From: Eremothecium cymbalariae DBVPG#7215
Taxonomy: Eukaryota; Ascomycota; Saccharomycetes; Saccharomycetales; Saccharomycetaceae
Reading direction: 5' to 3'
Length of the DNA: 64,000 nt
Assembly (NCBI RefSeq): GCF_000235365.1
Contig: NC_016449.1
Span: forward strand, 806,001-870,000
The notes below the pieces were generated by a model. It was not told where the DNA came from. It worked only from the letters and a program-made list of their open reading frames with translations, and ran no database searches. Within the stretch, counting starts at the first letter, position 1. The number at the start of each line of letters is the position of its first letter. Both the position numbers and the translations under genes were made by a program. Shown piece after piece: positions 33,526 to 42,363 of the stretch.

Positions 33526-34219
33526 CCTTACAATACACACTTTATCACCGACCAGATACCTTCCTCAAAACTGCCAAAACCAATCTTTATAACTATCTTC
33601 GCAACGAAAAATGAGATGAGTCGTGTGTGTAGTAGTAAAGGACTTTCCTTTATTTACTGGAACCGATAATTATGAACTAGCAAAAATCAACTATCATAAT
33701 ATACGCATTAAATTTCTTTTTATTCATTGCAACATCGTATATGATGATTTATAATTTGATTGCTGAAATAACATTAGCCTGCGTATCGGAGATGAGCTCA
33801 GCATTAAAATAGATATAATAGATCGAATGAAAAGTAGTGAACAGTATTAGAAAAGATAGTTTTGAAGGTTGAGATTTGATATCAACGACGATGTCACAAT
33901 AGATAAAAAAGTACATACAATATACTATTTAATCCTGGCATTACAATACAAAAAAAGGTTCTTCTCCTCAAGGAGTAACTAGTAAGATCAGAAAACCCAA
34001 AATAAAGCAAAAGGAATATTTTGTAGAGAACGAATTAGAAATCTTTATTTCAGGGCTCAGAAACGTTTTATTGTGCTTTAAAGTTATGGTGACGGGGGGA
34101 ATCTTCAAGAGTTCTAACAAACATGCGGTAAAAACAACGGAGGAGGGGTGGGGAACAAATTGTTAAGAAAAGAAGTAAAAGAAAATAATAATGAAAAGAA
34201 AAACGAGAAAGTGCTGGTA
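33526..34219. other. Intergenic, SPP41 promoter and STP1 3' region
   Basis: About 690 AT-rich bases between tandem minus-strand genes. No gene, RNA or repeat recognised. Confidence 0.5.
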
Positions 34220-35908
34220 TTATAGACTGGAGTCAAAGTTATAATTGTAGAATTTTAGGTATTGTTGGGTTTCTCTTAGTTGCCGTTCTCCTAGCTTTAC
34301 TGGATCCATCTGGTTGTTCAAGATAACGTTTATTTGTGGTTCCTCTTCAAATCTATAAGTTGGAGCGGTGGTAGATGGCTCTACCATGGGTATCGTAAAG
34401 GCCATTTGCTCGACGTCCAAGGGAACTGAGTATGGGTCGTTTAGATTGAGAGGGTTAGAAGTGATTAATGGATATAAGAGTTTGTTCATGTCGTTTCCTG
34501 TCGATTGATTGCACTCGTGAGAGGATAAGGAAGAAGCAGATCTGACGGGTTCCAACCCTGCGTCGTCAGCTGGTGAAGGGTTTAAGGAAAGACATATCTC
34601 ATCTAATGGCGCTTCATCAGGGGTAGTGAATGAGTAGTTTGCCATAACATTTTGATTAGGTATAGAGTGAATATTCTGGTGCTGCATCTGTGCGTTGAGT
34701 ACATGATTGGGCGCAGTAGATGTAGTTGATACTCTGTTCATAGAAATAAATGATGCCGCACTAGAAGGTGCCTGGGCTATCATATAAGGGTTTACTTCAA
34801 ACTTCCTGCGTCTTTGGCGTTTCACAGCCTTCTTGGTCTTCGGCTCCCCCTTGAAATTAGTCGAATTCAACATAATCCTATTATCGCTTAACTTAGTCAA
34901 TGCTGGTTGCCCGCTGCTGTTCGTTTCATTAACAACAATCTGCATTGCTTCAATTGCTTCTTTATTCAGTAAAACCTTTGGTTCCACAACACTCTGTTGA
35001 GTAGTAATGAACCGCGAACGACCCGTAGAAGTCTTGATCATTTTCAACTTTCCCGCTTTCCTTGCACTTTTAGCTGGCAAAACTGTGCCCTCAGGCAAGC
35101 CAGTACAGTAACCGCTTTCGATGTGTTTTTCAATCCACTTCGAAGTATTTTCAAACCACTTCCCACAGTGTGCACAATGACCTGGAGACCTGTTGCGATC
35201 TTGGGTCTTCACACCCTCTGGATAAATAAAATGCCTGGACCTTAAATGTGTCTTGTACGTATCTCTTCTTGAAAAGCCTCCAGTAGTGTGGCAACGAGTT
35301 TCTGGAGGCGAGCAGCCATTGAAAAATGGACAGTGGTAAGCTTTCTCAACTGCGTGCTTCTTTATATGACGCGTCAAATAGCCCCGGATGCGGAACTCTG
35401 CATCGCAGTAGTGACAGACATACTTTTCCTTACCACCCTCTCCATCCTCTCCCCTAGGAACCGCAGTAGAACTACTACTCCTTGGCGATAACGGCTCCTC
35501 AAGCTTCTCGTGTTGCATCCTGGCATCAAGCTGGGCCCCTGTGTTTAATTTCCACTCCATATTCCCATCAGGCGTTCTGTTCATAGAAATAGGACTCTGC
35601 AAACTACTAAAATCGATCGAGCACGGAATTACAGAACTCTTGAGACCGAGAGTTTGATCCACATTGTGCTTCGCCGGAAACAGTAACAACTCACCCCTCC
35701 TTCCGACGCCATTAACTCCATCTTTCAACTTCAAACTCCTGCTCTTCTCAATCCCATAGCCCACATCACTGCAAACTTTCGTCCCTTTCTCCACTACTGA
35801 ACCCCCACTAGCCACTTGCACTGCAAGAGATTTGAACCACGACACCACCGTACGAGACACACGTCTAATAACAGACTCCTCCGTGTCTAACAACTTCCCG
35901 GACGACAT
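34220..35908 (-). CDS. STP1: Stp1/Stp2-type transcription factor of the SPS amino-acid sensor
   Basis: Latent factor that is clipped by Ssy5 when the SPS sensor detects external amino acids, then activates permease genes. The 562-residue protein carries the N-terminal cytoplasmic-retention segment (EESVIRRVSRTVVSWFKSLA, residues 10-29), and three zinc fingers at about 165-285: a C2H2 finger in YVCHYCDAEFRIRGYLTRH, an unusual long finger starting CPFFNGCSPPETRC, and CAHCGKWFENTSKW with terminal His/Cys. A basic patch (KKAVKRQRRRKFE) follows. The C-terminal part has the DEICLSLNPS-like acidic region. In a non-duplicated genome it is the single counterpart of STP1 and STP2. Confidence 0.93.
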   Translation of the reverse strand: MSSGKLLDTEESVIRRVSRTVVSWFKSLAVQVASGGSVVEKGTKVCSDVGYGIEKSRSLKLKDGVNGVGRRGELLLFPAKHNVDQTLGLKSSVIPCSIDFSSLQSPISMNRTPDGNMEWKLNTGAQLDARMQHEKLEEPLSPRSSSSTAVPRGEDGEGGKEKYVCHYCDAEFRIRGYLTRHIKKHAVEKAYHCPFFNGCSPPETRCHTTGGFSRRDTYKTHLRSRHFIYPEGVKTQDRNRSPGHCAHCGKWFENTSKWIEKHIESGYCTGLPEGTVLPAKSARKAGKLKMIKTSTGRSRFITTQQSVVEPKVLLNKEAIEAMQIVVNETNSSGQPALTKLSDNRIMLNSTNFKGEPKTKKAVKRQRRRKFEVNPYMIAQAPSSAASFISMNRVSTTSTAPNHVLNAQMQHQNIHSIPNQNVMANYSFTTPDEAPLDEICLSLNPSPADDAGLEPVRSASSLSSHECNQSTGNDMNKLLYPLITSNPLNLNDPYSVPLDVEQMAFTIPMVEPSTTAPTYRFEEEPQINVILNNQMDPVKLGERQLRETQQYLKFYNYNFDSSL

Positions 35909-36482
35909 CTTGCTGTCGCTAGTCCTTGTTCTAAATCTAAAAAAATTCCTGCCACTAATACCAAATCGACTACACCTCGACAGTCTTCAGATAATATACT
36001 CACTATATTACGCCAATATCCTAAACTCTTGCTGGTTATCTCCCTCCTACCGTTAAATCCTTGCACTGGTCCACTTGCTAAACTCCTATATGTTTTTTGT
36101 CAATTTTAAACTATTAATTAATGCTCGTCCTGAGTCTTGCTTCCTCCAGGTGATTAATACTACGGAAAGAAACTATCAAATGTTCAAAAAAAAGAAATGA
36201 AACTCTTTCAATTGGAAACAAAATTCGATAAGACCGGGTAATGAGAGACGTAAGTGAGTATGTGGTCACGTGGTTGAGATGGGCGTCAATTCCCTCGAGA
36301 GAACAATGGGGAAATACAGTTGGTCTTGGCTGTCAGTATGGGTGTGGTGAAGCAGTAATAAGGAGATAGATAAAGAAGTGGATAGATAAAACTGTAGAAA
36401 AGTTAAAAAAAGATTCAAATAGTTAATACATGATGAGTTTTCATCTTCCCTCTTTTATTTTTTTACTGCTATACTATTGTTT
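35909..36482. promoter_or_regulatory. STP1 upstream region with Reb1-like and CACGTG sites
   Basis: The 574-base gap between STP1 and the YMD8-like gene holds a CCGGGTAAT (36234-36242), which matches the Reb1 consensus, and GTCACGTG ending at 36272, a Cbf1-type site, 24 bases further on. Both lie about 330 bases from the STP1 ATG. The factor names are inferred from consensus only. Confidence 0.45.
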
Positions 36483-37610
36483 TTAGGATAAGTGAGATTC
36501 AGAGCTCTCAGAGCTTATACTGATGTCTATAGTTTGCAACTCACATGTTATGTCGAGGTCGTTTTCTAGCGGATGGTAATTTTTGCTGGGTTCTGAATTT
36601 TGGGTATATCTGTAGTAGTTATAGTAGCAGACATTGAGCAGGATGACGATCATACCAATCCAGTTGTAGAAGCCGAGAGTTTCTTTTAGAATGAGCATAC
36701 TTATTAGGATAGTTAGTAATTCTTTAACGACACCAGCTATGCTGAGGGTTAGCACAGGGGCAGTTTGGAGTATGGCGAATTCACAGAGTGTCATCGCGAA
36801 AACGGCAATTCCTGGGGATACTAGCATAACTATACCTCTGGAAATGGCAGAAACTGTACCATGGCCCTCCCAGCGGACTAGGCTTGTTTCGAGAATGGTA
36901 GAAAAAGGTTGTTCGATGATGAGAGCAGTAACAAAAAGAACAGCTCCCATTATAGGAGCTAATTGGGAGATAGTGTGCACAGGATTCTTTTTTTTCAGGT
37001 CATGGATAGCAGTTGTAGGAGAAGAAGATATATCAGCAGAACCGCTTGCATGGTGCAAGGTCAATTGCGTATATACCCATCTCAACCCACTTAAGCAACT
37101 GCTTGCAAGGACGAGAAAGAATCCCAGCAGTTCTTCATCCGTGCGGTGCTCTTTGCTTTCGGTCTCGGGCTTGTAAACCATTAATACAACGCCAGAAAAC
37201 ATAAAGAGGACAACAAGAGCTAACTTGGGGTGAAACTTTTCTAACCTGCTGATACATCCGAATAAAAGCACAAAGGCTATGCTTGAAGATTTCACAATGG
37301 TATGGATAGTGAGTGGAATGAATTTGAACGATGCATTGCCGAATCCAATATCGCCTGCAGATGCAAGTGCTGTTGGGACGATATATTTTACATGAAACCG
37401 CCAATTCCTAGGTGCCTCTGTGTTCAGCTGTTTCTTTGCCCTCAAATAGATGTATGAAATGAACCATAGCACAACCTGATGTAACGAAGTAATAAATATA
37501 GGATAGGGAATACTGTGCCCTCGGTGCGAATCAAACATCCATTTATTATAGACCAAAAGTGTAATGGAAAATATATACCAGCCAAAGACTAGTACTGGCA
37601 ACGGCATCAT
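36483..37610 (-). CDS. YMD8: Ymd8-like nucleotide-sugar/triose-phosphate family transporter
   Basis: A 375-residue polytopic membrane protein of the drug/metabolite transporter superfamily (TPT/NST branch), likely in the Golgi or COPI vesicles. Around nine to ten hydrophobic helices are visible, starting LPVLVFGWYIFSITLLVYNK. Family marks include YNKWMF, ASAGDIGFGNASFKFIPLTI followed by HTIVKSSS, and the late APVLTLSIAGVVKELLTILI. The substrate cannot be told from sequence. S. cerevisiae Ymd8 (442 residues) is the closest match I recall; the duplicate Sly41 is less similar. Confidence 0.75.
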   Translation of the reverse strand: MMPLPVLVFGWYIFSITLLVYNKWMFDSHRGHSIPYPIFITSLHQVVLWFISYIYLRAKKQLNTEAPRNWRFHVKYIVPTALASAGDIGFGNASFKFIPLTIHTIVKSSSIAFVLLFGCISRLEKFHPKLALVVLFMFSGVVLMVYKPETESKEHRTDEELLGFFLVLASSCLSGLRWVYTQLTLHHASGSADISSSPTTAIHDLKKKNPVHTISQLAPIMGAVLFVTALIIEQPFSTILETSLVRWEGHGTVSAISRGIVMLVSPGIAVFAMTLCEFAILQTAPVLTLSIAGVVKELLTILISMLILKETLGFYNWIGMIVILLNVCYYNYYRYTQNSEPSKNYHPLENDLDITCELQTIDISISSESSESHLS

Positions 37611-38122
37611 GACAACTCTGAAGCACGACTTGTTAATTAAAAGTACTGGTTCGAGACCTTTCCCTCCTTAATCAATCAGCGCTTCTGCACAACAATCGAA
37701 TGATTAGTTGTTTCATCTGCATCTTCTTCCGCAGTTATTTTTTTAGTGCTAAGTTTCGCTATCGCCCTTTACTAACAACGGAAGAACCTCAGTTGTAAAG
37801 GAACAAAATCTATAGCAGCCTTCCCAATGGAAACGCCAAAACTCTGCACTCTTATGTAGGACTCACTAGAAACATTCCAGCTTCATCATATCACGAATGT
37901 ACTCATTTCCCGTTTCAGCAACGGCCTACTCTCGCTACCTACCAATTGACACTATCACTGTCACAATCTTTTGCCGCGTTAATCATCCTTCCATTCCTTT
38001 AAAAAAAACACTGAAACTCAAAAAGTGTATCAAAATATACTTTAGGTATACATATATATACAGATTATTTACAGTTATTTTAGAATGCCATCTCGAAACC
38101 CCCAACATCTATCTAGACAAAT
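37611..38122. other. Intergenic, YMD8-like promoter and MRPL28 3' end
   Basis: About 510 bases with no recognisable gene; only AT-rich sequence and short homopolymers. Confidence 0.5.
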
Positions 38123-38575
38123 TCAGTTTTTGTCTTTGAACTCATAATGCCAGATTTTATTTGGAGGATACTCCGTAGGAACCCTCAGCTCAAGAGGAAA
38201 CCTCTTCCCCACCTCTTTCGCATTGGCTGCTTCAAACAAAGAACCATCTACTTGCTTCAATAAATTCATAGCTGTCTGCATACTTTCATATTGTAGTCTC
38301 ATCTGCGCTTGACGCTCCTCACGCAGGTTTTTCTGGTACTGCGACCAACACGTCTGGATTGTCTGATGTTTAATAAGATCCTCATTACACAACTTTAAAA
38401 GCTTGGGCTGCTTCCTACTAGCTGACAGAACAGAAAGCTGAGTAACAGCCCTCTGAACCTGAGGCGAAAGAGAACTTTTAGATTTCGTTCTTTTACCTCT
38501 GACAAACACCCTTGTAGGCGACGAAAGAACACTACCGTTCACACCACCACTCAGACCACATCCTTGCAACCGCAT
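38123..38575 (-). CDS. MRPL28: Mitochondrial large-subunit ribosomal protein mL40 (Mrpl28)
   Basis: Component of the mitochondrial large ribosomal subunit. From the first ATG (38575) it is 150 residues, near the S. cerevisiae 147. The start is rich in Arg/Ser/Gly with [20 protein letters not shown], typical of a presequence; the body has [20 protein letters not shown] and ends with [17 protein letters not shown]. The frame extends upstream with only a TTG. Its place beside STP1/SPP41 is as in S. cerevisiae (YDR462W). Confidence 0.88.
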   Translation of the reverse strand: MRLQGCGLSGGVNGSVLSSPTRVFVRGKRTKSKSSLSPQVQRAVTQLSVLSASRKQPKLLKLCNEDLIKHQTIQTCWSQYQKNLREERQAQMRLQYESMQTAMNLLKQVDGSLFEAANAKEVGKRFPLELRVPTEYPPNKIWHYEFKDKN

Positions 38576-39134
38576 AACAACTTGAGATAATAACGCAAAA
38601 CTTCCTGCTTGCTTGATTCTAAACAACCCTCTTTGCAGTCAAACCAAACACTCACCCGTGTTCTGAATCCCCATCCAAATTCAAACCCTACATTAATAAT
38701 AACCTAGCCCATGTTAAAAATTTTCAGTTTTAATTCTTTTTCCGTAGTAAAAGGCTGTGTAGTCAACGTACATTTTTGTCGACTATATTCGCAATCCATT
38801 TCACGTGACCCCCCGAGGAATAGCAGAAGAAACGGTGATAACGTAACCACGGCGTCCAGACTAATTCTACCTAAAAAGAAGCAAGACTAGCTGGAGGTGC
38901 TTGGAATATAGCCTAGATTTCAGGCAAGGGATTTCGAGCAAACGTGGTGTAGCCGTGGATAGCTGCTGTGTGTTTGTTTGCTGTGATTTTTAGGAATTGC
39001 ATGGAAAATGCGTGCACAGGACATTAACCCGTAAAAGATGTTCACAGAGAAACAGTAATCGCCTGTAGCAACCATTTCTCGAGACTATCAGGATCATTTC
39101 TAAACCCACGTAAGTGCACAGATCAAAAGCCAAG
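38576..39134. promoter_or_regulatory. Divergent region MRPL28 / 93-codon gene, with a CACGTG site
   Basis: Divergent promoter of 559 bases. It contains TTCACGTGACC (about 38801-38811), a Cbf1-like site. In S. cerevisiae the a-factor gene MFA1 lies beside MRPL28; I looked for a short frame ending in a CAAX box here and did not find one. Confidence 0.4.
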
Positions 39135-39416
39135 ATGAGCGACGAAAGTGATCAGGAGTCTAGAAAACCACCAAGCTATAGTGAGAAGTTGCCCTCGTAT
39201 GAGGAAGCTATTCGGGAGAGCGAACCAGAGCGGAGCAATGTGGAGGATGGAACACCGCTACGTTACGCAGGACAAGGTTACGTCGCAGTTAACCAAGGTG
39301 TAAATCAAGGGTCATCTAGTGGGCATGTACATAGACCCCATCCAGGAGGTTCCGCCAGGTATCCGGGTCAACATGTTCTTACTTATGAAAATGCAGGAAG
39401 TAAGCCTGGTATTTAA
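39135..39416 (+). CDS. Small acidic protein with PPSY and LPSY motifs, unknown function
   Basis: From the first ATG (39135) it codes for 93 residues: MSDESDQESRKPPSYSEKLP and then PSYEEAIRES, a Gly/Gln/Asn/Ser-rich middle and a C-terminus HVLTYENAGSKPGI. The paired PPxY/LPxY motifs near the N-terminus are the type bound by WW domains of the ubiquitin ligase Rsp5, so it could be an Rsp5 adaptor or substrate. There is no transmembrane segment. I do not recognise an orthologue. It stands alone between MRPL28 and RSR1 with long flanks on both sides. Confidence 0.55.
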   Translation: MSDESDQESRKPPSYSEKLPSYEEAIRESEPERSNVEDGTPLRYAGQGYVAVNQGVNQGSSSGHVHRPHPGGSARYPGQHVLTYENAGSKPGI

Positions 39417-40134
39417 ATAAGTTGGAATTCTTTTGTTAACGGGATGTTGGTTGCGTTTTTAGCAGCTCGGTGGCTCTCTCATTTTAATTAATGCTTCTAC
39501 GTTCTTTTAGCGTCCGCTGTTTTTGGAAGATGTACAGATGATTTGCATGGAATTAGTTTTGTATTATTTAATGTTTTTTCGAAACTTCCAAGCAGTCAAT
39601 AAGTGGGCTTCTAGAAATGTCCACATGTGCGGTTGCATTCAGCAAATTTTTAAGTCGTGATTTACGCTTATACTTGTTATTCGGCAGATGCATAGGTTTA
39701 AATCAGACTTTGTTTCCGATATAAGTATTTATCTCATATGTTTGTAATGGTCATTTCCATGGACCACCCGAAACGACAATAAAACATAAACAATAAATTT
39801 ACTGCCATATCGAGAGGGGTTCTCGAGTTGTTTTCTAATTTTTATAACATATATAGCTATCTCATCTCGGACTCATAGATCGAACTAGTAGTAATCCTTT
39901 GATATAGAGCAATCCCCACGAAGAACACCAGAAGCACCAGAACACTAGTTTCTTTCTTGTATCGCGTTACCAATTATTCAGGATATTTATATATAGACAC
40001 CTAAGGCTAAACTGGTTCTGATACATTTTTATTCAAAAGGAAAAAAAATCCTAACATTTGTATGCTCGACAAAAGCTCCAGCATAATTGGCATATTCATC
40101 TGTACTAAGAAGATATAGAAGTACTCCCAGAGAG
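39417..40134. other. Intergenic upstream of RSR1
   Basis: About 720 AT-rich bases between two plus-strand genes. No gene or repeat recognised. Confidence 0.5.
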
Positions 40135-40941
40135 ATGAGGGACTACAAGTTGGTTGTTTTGGGTGCCGGTGGTGTTGGCAAGTCATGTTTAACAGTGCAG
40201 TTTGTACAGGGAGAATATCTGGACACCTATGATCCAACTATTGAAGATTCATACAGAAAATCAATGGAAATTGATGACAAGGCATTCGATTTGGAGATTC
40301 TAGATACGGCTGGGGTAGCGCAGTTTACTGCAATGAGGGAACTATACATTAAGTCTGGCATGGGATTTCTATTAGTGTATTCGGTGACGGATAGGCAGTC
40401 GCTAGGGGAACTCATGGAACTAAGAGAGCAAATCTTGAGGATTAAGGATTCTAAGCGAGTTCCGATGGTCCTTGTCGGTAACAAAGCTGATCTGCAACAA
40501 GAGCGTGTGATTTCAGTGGAGGAAGGTATCGATGTTAGTAGCAGATGGGGGAAGGTGCCGTTTTATGAGACAAGCGCATTGTTAAAAAGCAACGTGCATG
40601 AAGTCTTCATTGACTTGGTTAGGCAGATAATGCGTGTCGAGTTGGAGTCCTTGGATGTTCAAGCCAGTACAGCACAACCTGTGACTGGTAGCTTACACAA
40701 TAGCCTCAGAAAAGCTGATACTAGTGGCTCTTTGGGTCCCAATGTCCCGGGGCGTGTCATGTCTCCTGTCCATAATCGTTCTACAAACAGTTTTCAAAAT
40801 CCTGGCCCAAAGGCAATCATAAGTGGTCCATCATCAAATAAACTACACAAGAAAAGATCTATCTTAAGGCCCTCTACTCATCTAAGCTTGTCGTCAAAGC
40901 CTAAAGAAAAGAAAAAGAAGAAAAAAATATTGGCTGCGTAA
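40135..40941 (+). CDS. RSR1: Ras-like GTPase Rsr1/Bud1 (C-terminal CAAX box out of frame)
   Basis: Rap-type GTPase that marks the bud or tip growth site at the plasma membrane. From the ATG at 40135 it is 268 residues: G1 loop GAGGVGKS (10-17), effector loop [11 protein letters not shown] (32-42), [19 protein letters not shown] and ETSA motifs, then a Ser/Asn-rich tail ending in a polybasic run. The frame as given ends [10 protein letters not shown] without a prenylation signal. One more A in the A7 run at 40921-40927 would give a C-terminus NIGCVIL with a stop at 40947-40949: a geranylgeranyl-type CAAX box directly after the polybasic tract, as in S. cerevisiae Rsr1. I think the true gene ends at 40949. 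Confidence 0.94.
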   Translation: MRDYKLVVLGAGGVGKSCLTVQFVQGEYLDTYDPTIEDSYRKSMEIDDKAFDLEILDTAGVAQFTAMRELYIKSGMGFLLVYSVTDRQSLGELMELREQILRIKDSKRVPMVLVGNKADLQQERVISVEEGIDVSSRWGKVPFYETSALLKSNVHEVFIDLVRQIMRVELESLDVQASTAQPVTGSLHNSLRKADTSGSLGPNVPGRVMSPVHNRSTNSFQNPGPKAIISGPSSNKLHKKRSILRPSTHLSLSSKPKEKKKKKKILAA

Positions 40942-41139
40942 TCTTGTAACAATATCTTCTAGAAAGACTCTAGAGTCATTACTGTGAACATAAATCCTAC
41001 CATAGAACCATAAGATAACTGTAATTAATATGCCATTGTTCTTTATGTTGAATAGAATGAGGAACTAAAGATTGATTGGTTTATGTCCTTAATACGAATA
41101 TGTGTTGCAAGGCCGTAAATTAATTGGCGCAGGGTGAAC

Positions 41140-41391
41140 TTAAGAATTGCAGACAGCAAATATATTTGGGTGTTGTAAATTAGGAATCAAGCAAGGTACG
41201 TAATTTTTGAGTGCAGAAGTTAGCTGCTTTTTAGGAGTACTGCTGCGATTTAATAAAAACAAAGGCTTATTTATTATTATCGCTGATTTGGGCCTATTGA
41301 TGGTTTGCAACCACAAATTAAGCTGATCTGCAGCGGCGACCTGCGCTACTATGAAATTTGACATGTATCTTAATTGAGAAAATTCAGCCAT
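41140..41391 (-). CDS. Possible 83-residue ORF beside the tRNA gene, not recognised
   Basis: An ATG-started frame (MAEFSQLRYMSNFIVAQVAA...) that ends at 41140, between RSR1 and tRNA-Ala. It contains a basic middle (SSTPKKQLTSALKNY) and no clear motif. It lies in a gap of nearly 500 bases and could be a chance frame; I list it because composition is not obviously random and nothing else explains the gap. Confidence 0.25.
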   Translation of the reverse strand: MAEFSQLRYMSNFIVAQVAAADQLNLWLQTINRPKSAIIINKPLFLLNRSSTPKKQLTSALKNYVPCLIPNLQHPNIFAVCNS

Positions 41392-41435
41392 ATAGCCACT
41401 CAGAACAATGAAAAATAAACTACAGTCAAACTATA

Positions 41436-41508
41436 TGGACGAGACCGGAATCGAACCGATGACCTCTCCCATGCTAAGGGAGCGCGCTACCAACTACGCC
41501 ACACGCCC
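41436..41508 (-). tRNA. tA(AGC): tRNA-Ala (anticodon AGC)
   Basis: Read on the minus strand, the 73-base sequence starts GGGCGTGTGGCGTAGTTGG and ends in CGTCCA, with a 7-bp acceptor stem, an anticodon stem-loop CTCCC-TTAGCAT-GGGAG giving anticodon AGC, and a T arm with GGTTCGATTCC. No intron. The B box and A box match pol III internal promoters. A T5 run lies shortly downstream at about 41411-41415. The 5' side (above 41508) is followed within about 65 bases by two LTR-like repeats. Confidence 0.97.
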
Positions 41509-41573
41509 TAATAATACTCTCTTTAGCTGTTTCTGATATGTTTGGAGGTATATGCTTGTCTGTTCTTCACATG

Positions 41574-41992
41574 TGTCGTAAAATCAAAAGAGCATCCCGA
41601 TAGTTATGATAGTCAGGCTAAGGAGCATGTTGATAGTCACGATAACAAGACAAAGAAGCAGCGAATCAGAGTCGTTAGGAGACTATGAAGATGATAACCA
41701 TTGTATAACAGCGAATCAGAGTTGTTAGAAGTGTCAAGATAACCACTGAGCTGTTATCGGCTAGGAATCTGCATAGCAAGTAAGCAAGAGAGCTTAAGTA
41801 GGACAACAGAAACTATATAAGAAGACCCAAACTAGCTAGATTAGATTAGATATAGGTCCAGCTAGATCCCCAGAGGGTAGTTGAGCCAGATTAGAGACTA
41901 TATAAACAGTAACTGATCATCAACCTAAGTATTAGTTGGCACGTGACGAGAAGTTCAAGCTAGCACGTGACCCCAACTAGTGGCCCTCGACA
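41574..41992 (+). repeat. LTR-like repeat, copy A (probable solo LTR)
   Basis: A 419-base unit bounded by TGTCG at its start and CGACA at its end, five-base inverted termini as in LTRs. A TATA box (ACTATATAAG, about 41812-41821) precedes a block shared almost unchanged with copy B (CTAGCTAGATTAGATTAGAT and the AGATCCCCAGAGGGTAGTTG stretch). It contains an internal duplication of about 45 bases (from about 41659 and 41709, both CAGCGAATCAGAG). Two CACGTG hexamers occur at 41940-41945 and 41964-41969. No gag or pol reading frame is attached. It begins 65 bases upstream of the tRNA-Ala 5' end, the usual target zone of Ty1-like elements. Orientation is inferred from the TATA box. Confidence 0.7.
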
Positions 41993-42363
41993 GTAAAATC
42001 AAAAGAGAAGCTAGTAGACAGCGACAACCAAGCTAAGAAGCAGCGTATCAGAGCCATCAGATGAATATGAGAAGGCTGAGTACTATGGTGACGTCAACCA
42101 GGAGCCAGCATCCGGGTTATGTGTCAACCAGCATCCTGCAGGTTGCTTGCTGAGAGAAGAGCTTAAAGTATGACAGCAGAAAGTATATAAGGAGACCCAA
42201 GCTAGCTAGATTAGATTAGATGCTAGGTCCAGCTAGATCCCCAGAGGGTAGTTGAGCCAGATTAGACACTACATAAACAGTAACTGATTGTCAACCTAAG
42301 TATTAGCGGGTCACGTGATGTGAAGTTCAAGCTAGCACGTGACCTCAGTTAGTGGCCTCGACA
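41993..42363 (+). repeat. LTR-like repeat, copy B, in direct tandem with copy A
   Basis: Second copy of about 371 bases starting GTAAAATCAAAAGAG and ending GGCCTCGACA, directly abutting copy A. It shares the TATA box (about 42183-42190), the CTAGCTAGATTAGATTAGAT block, the AGATCCCCAGAGGGTAGTTG block and two CACGTG sites (42312-42317, 42336-42341). It lacks the internal 45-base duplication of copy A, which explains most of the length difference. Its leading TGTC is absent at the junction. Bases after it (ACTTG) resemble those before copy A (ACATG), a possible decayed target duplication of the pair. Confidence 0.7.

Noticed and set aside
41574..42363. Reverse transcriptase or gag remains within the LTR-like repeats
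   Set aside because: No open frame of useful length and no RT or protease motif on either strand in this segment.
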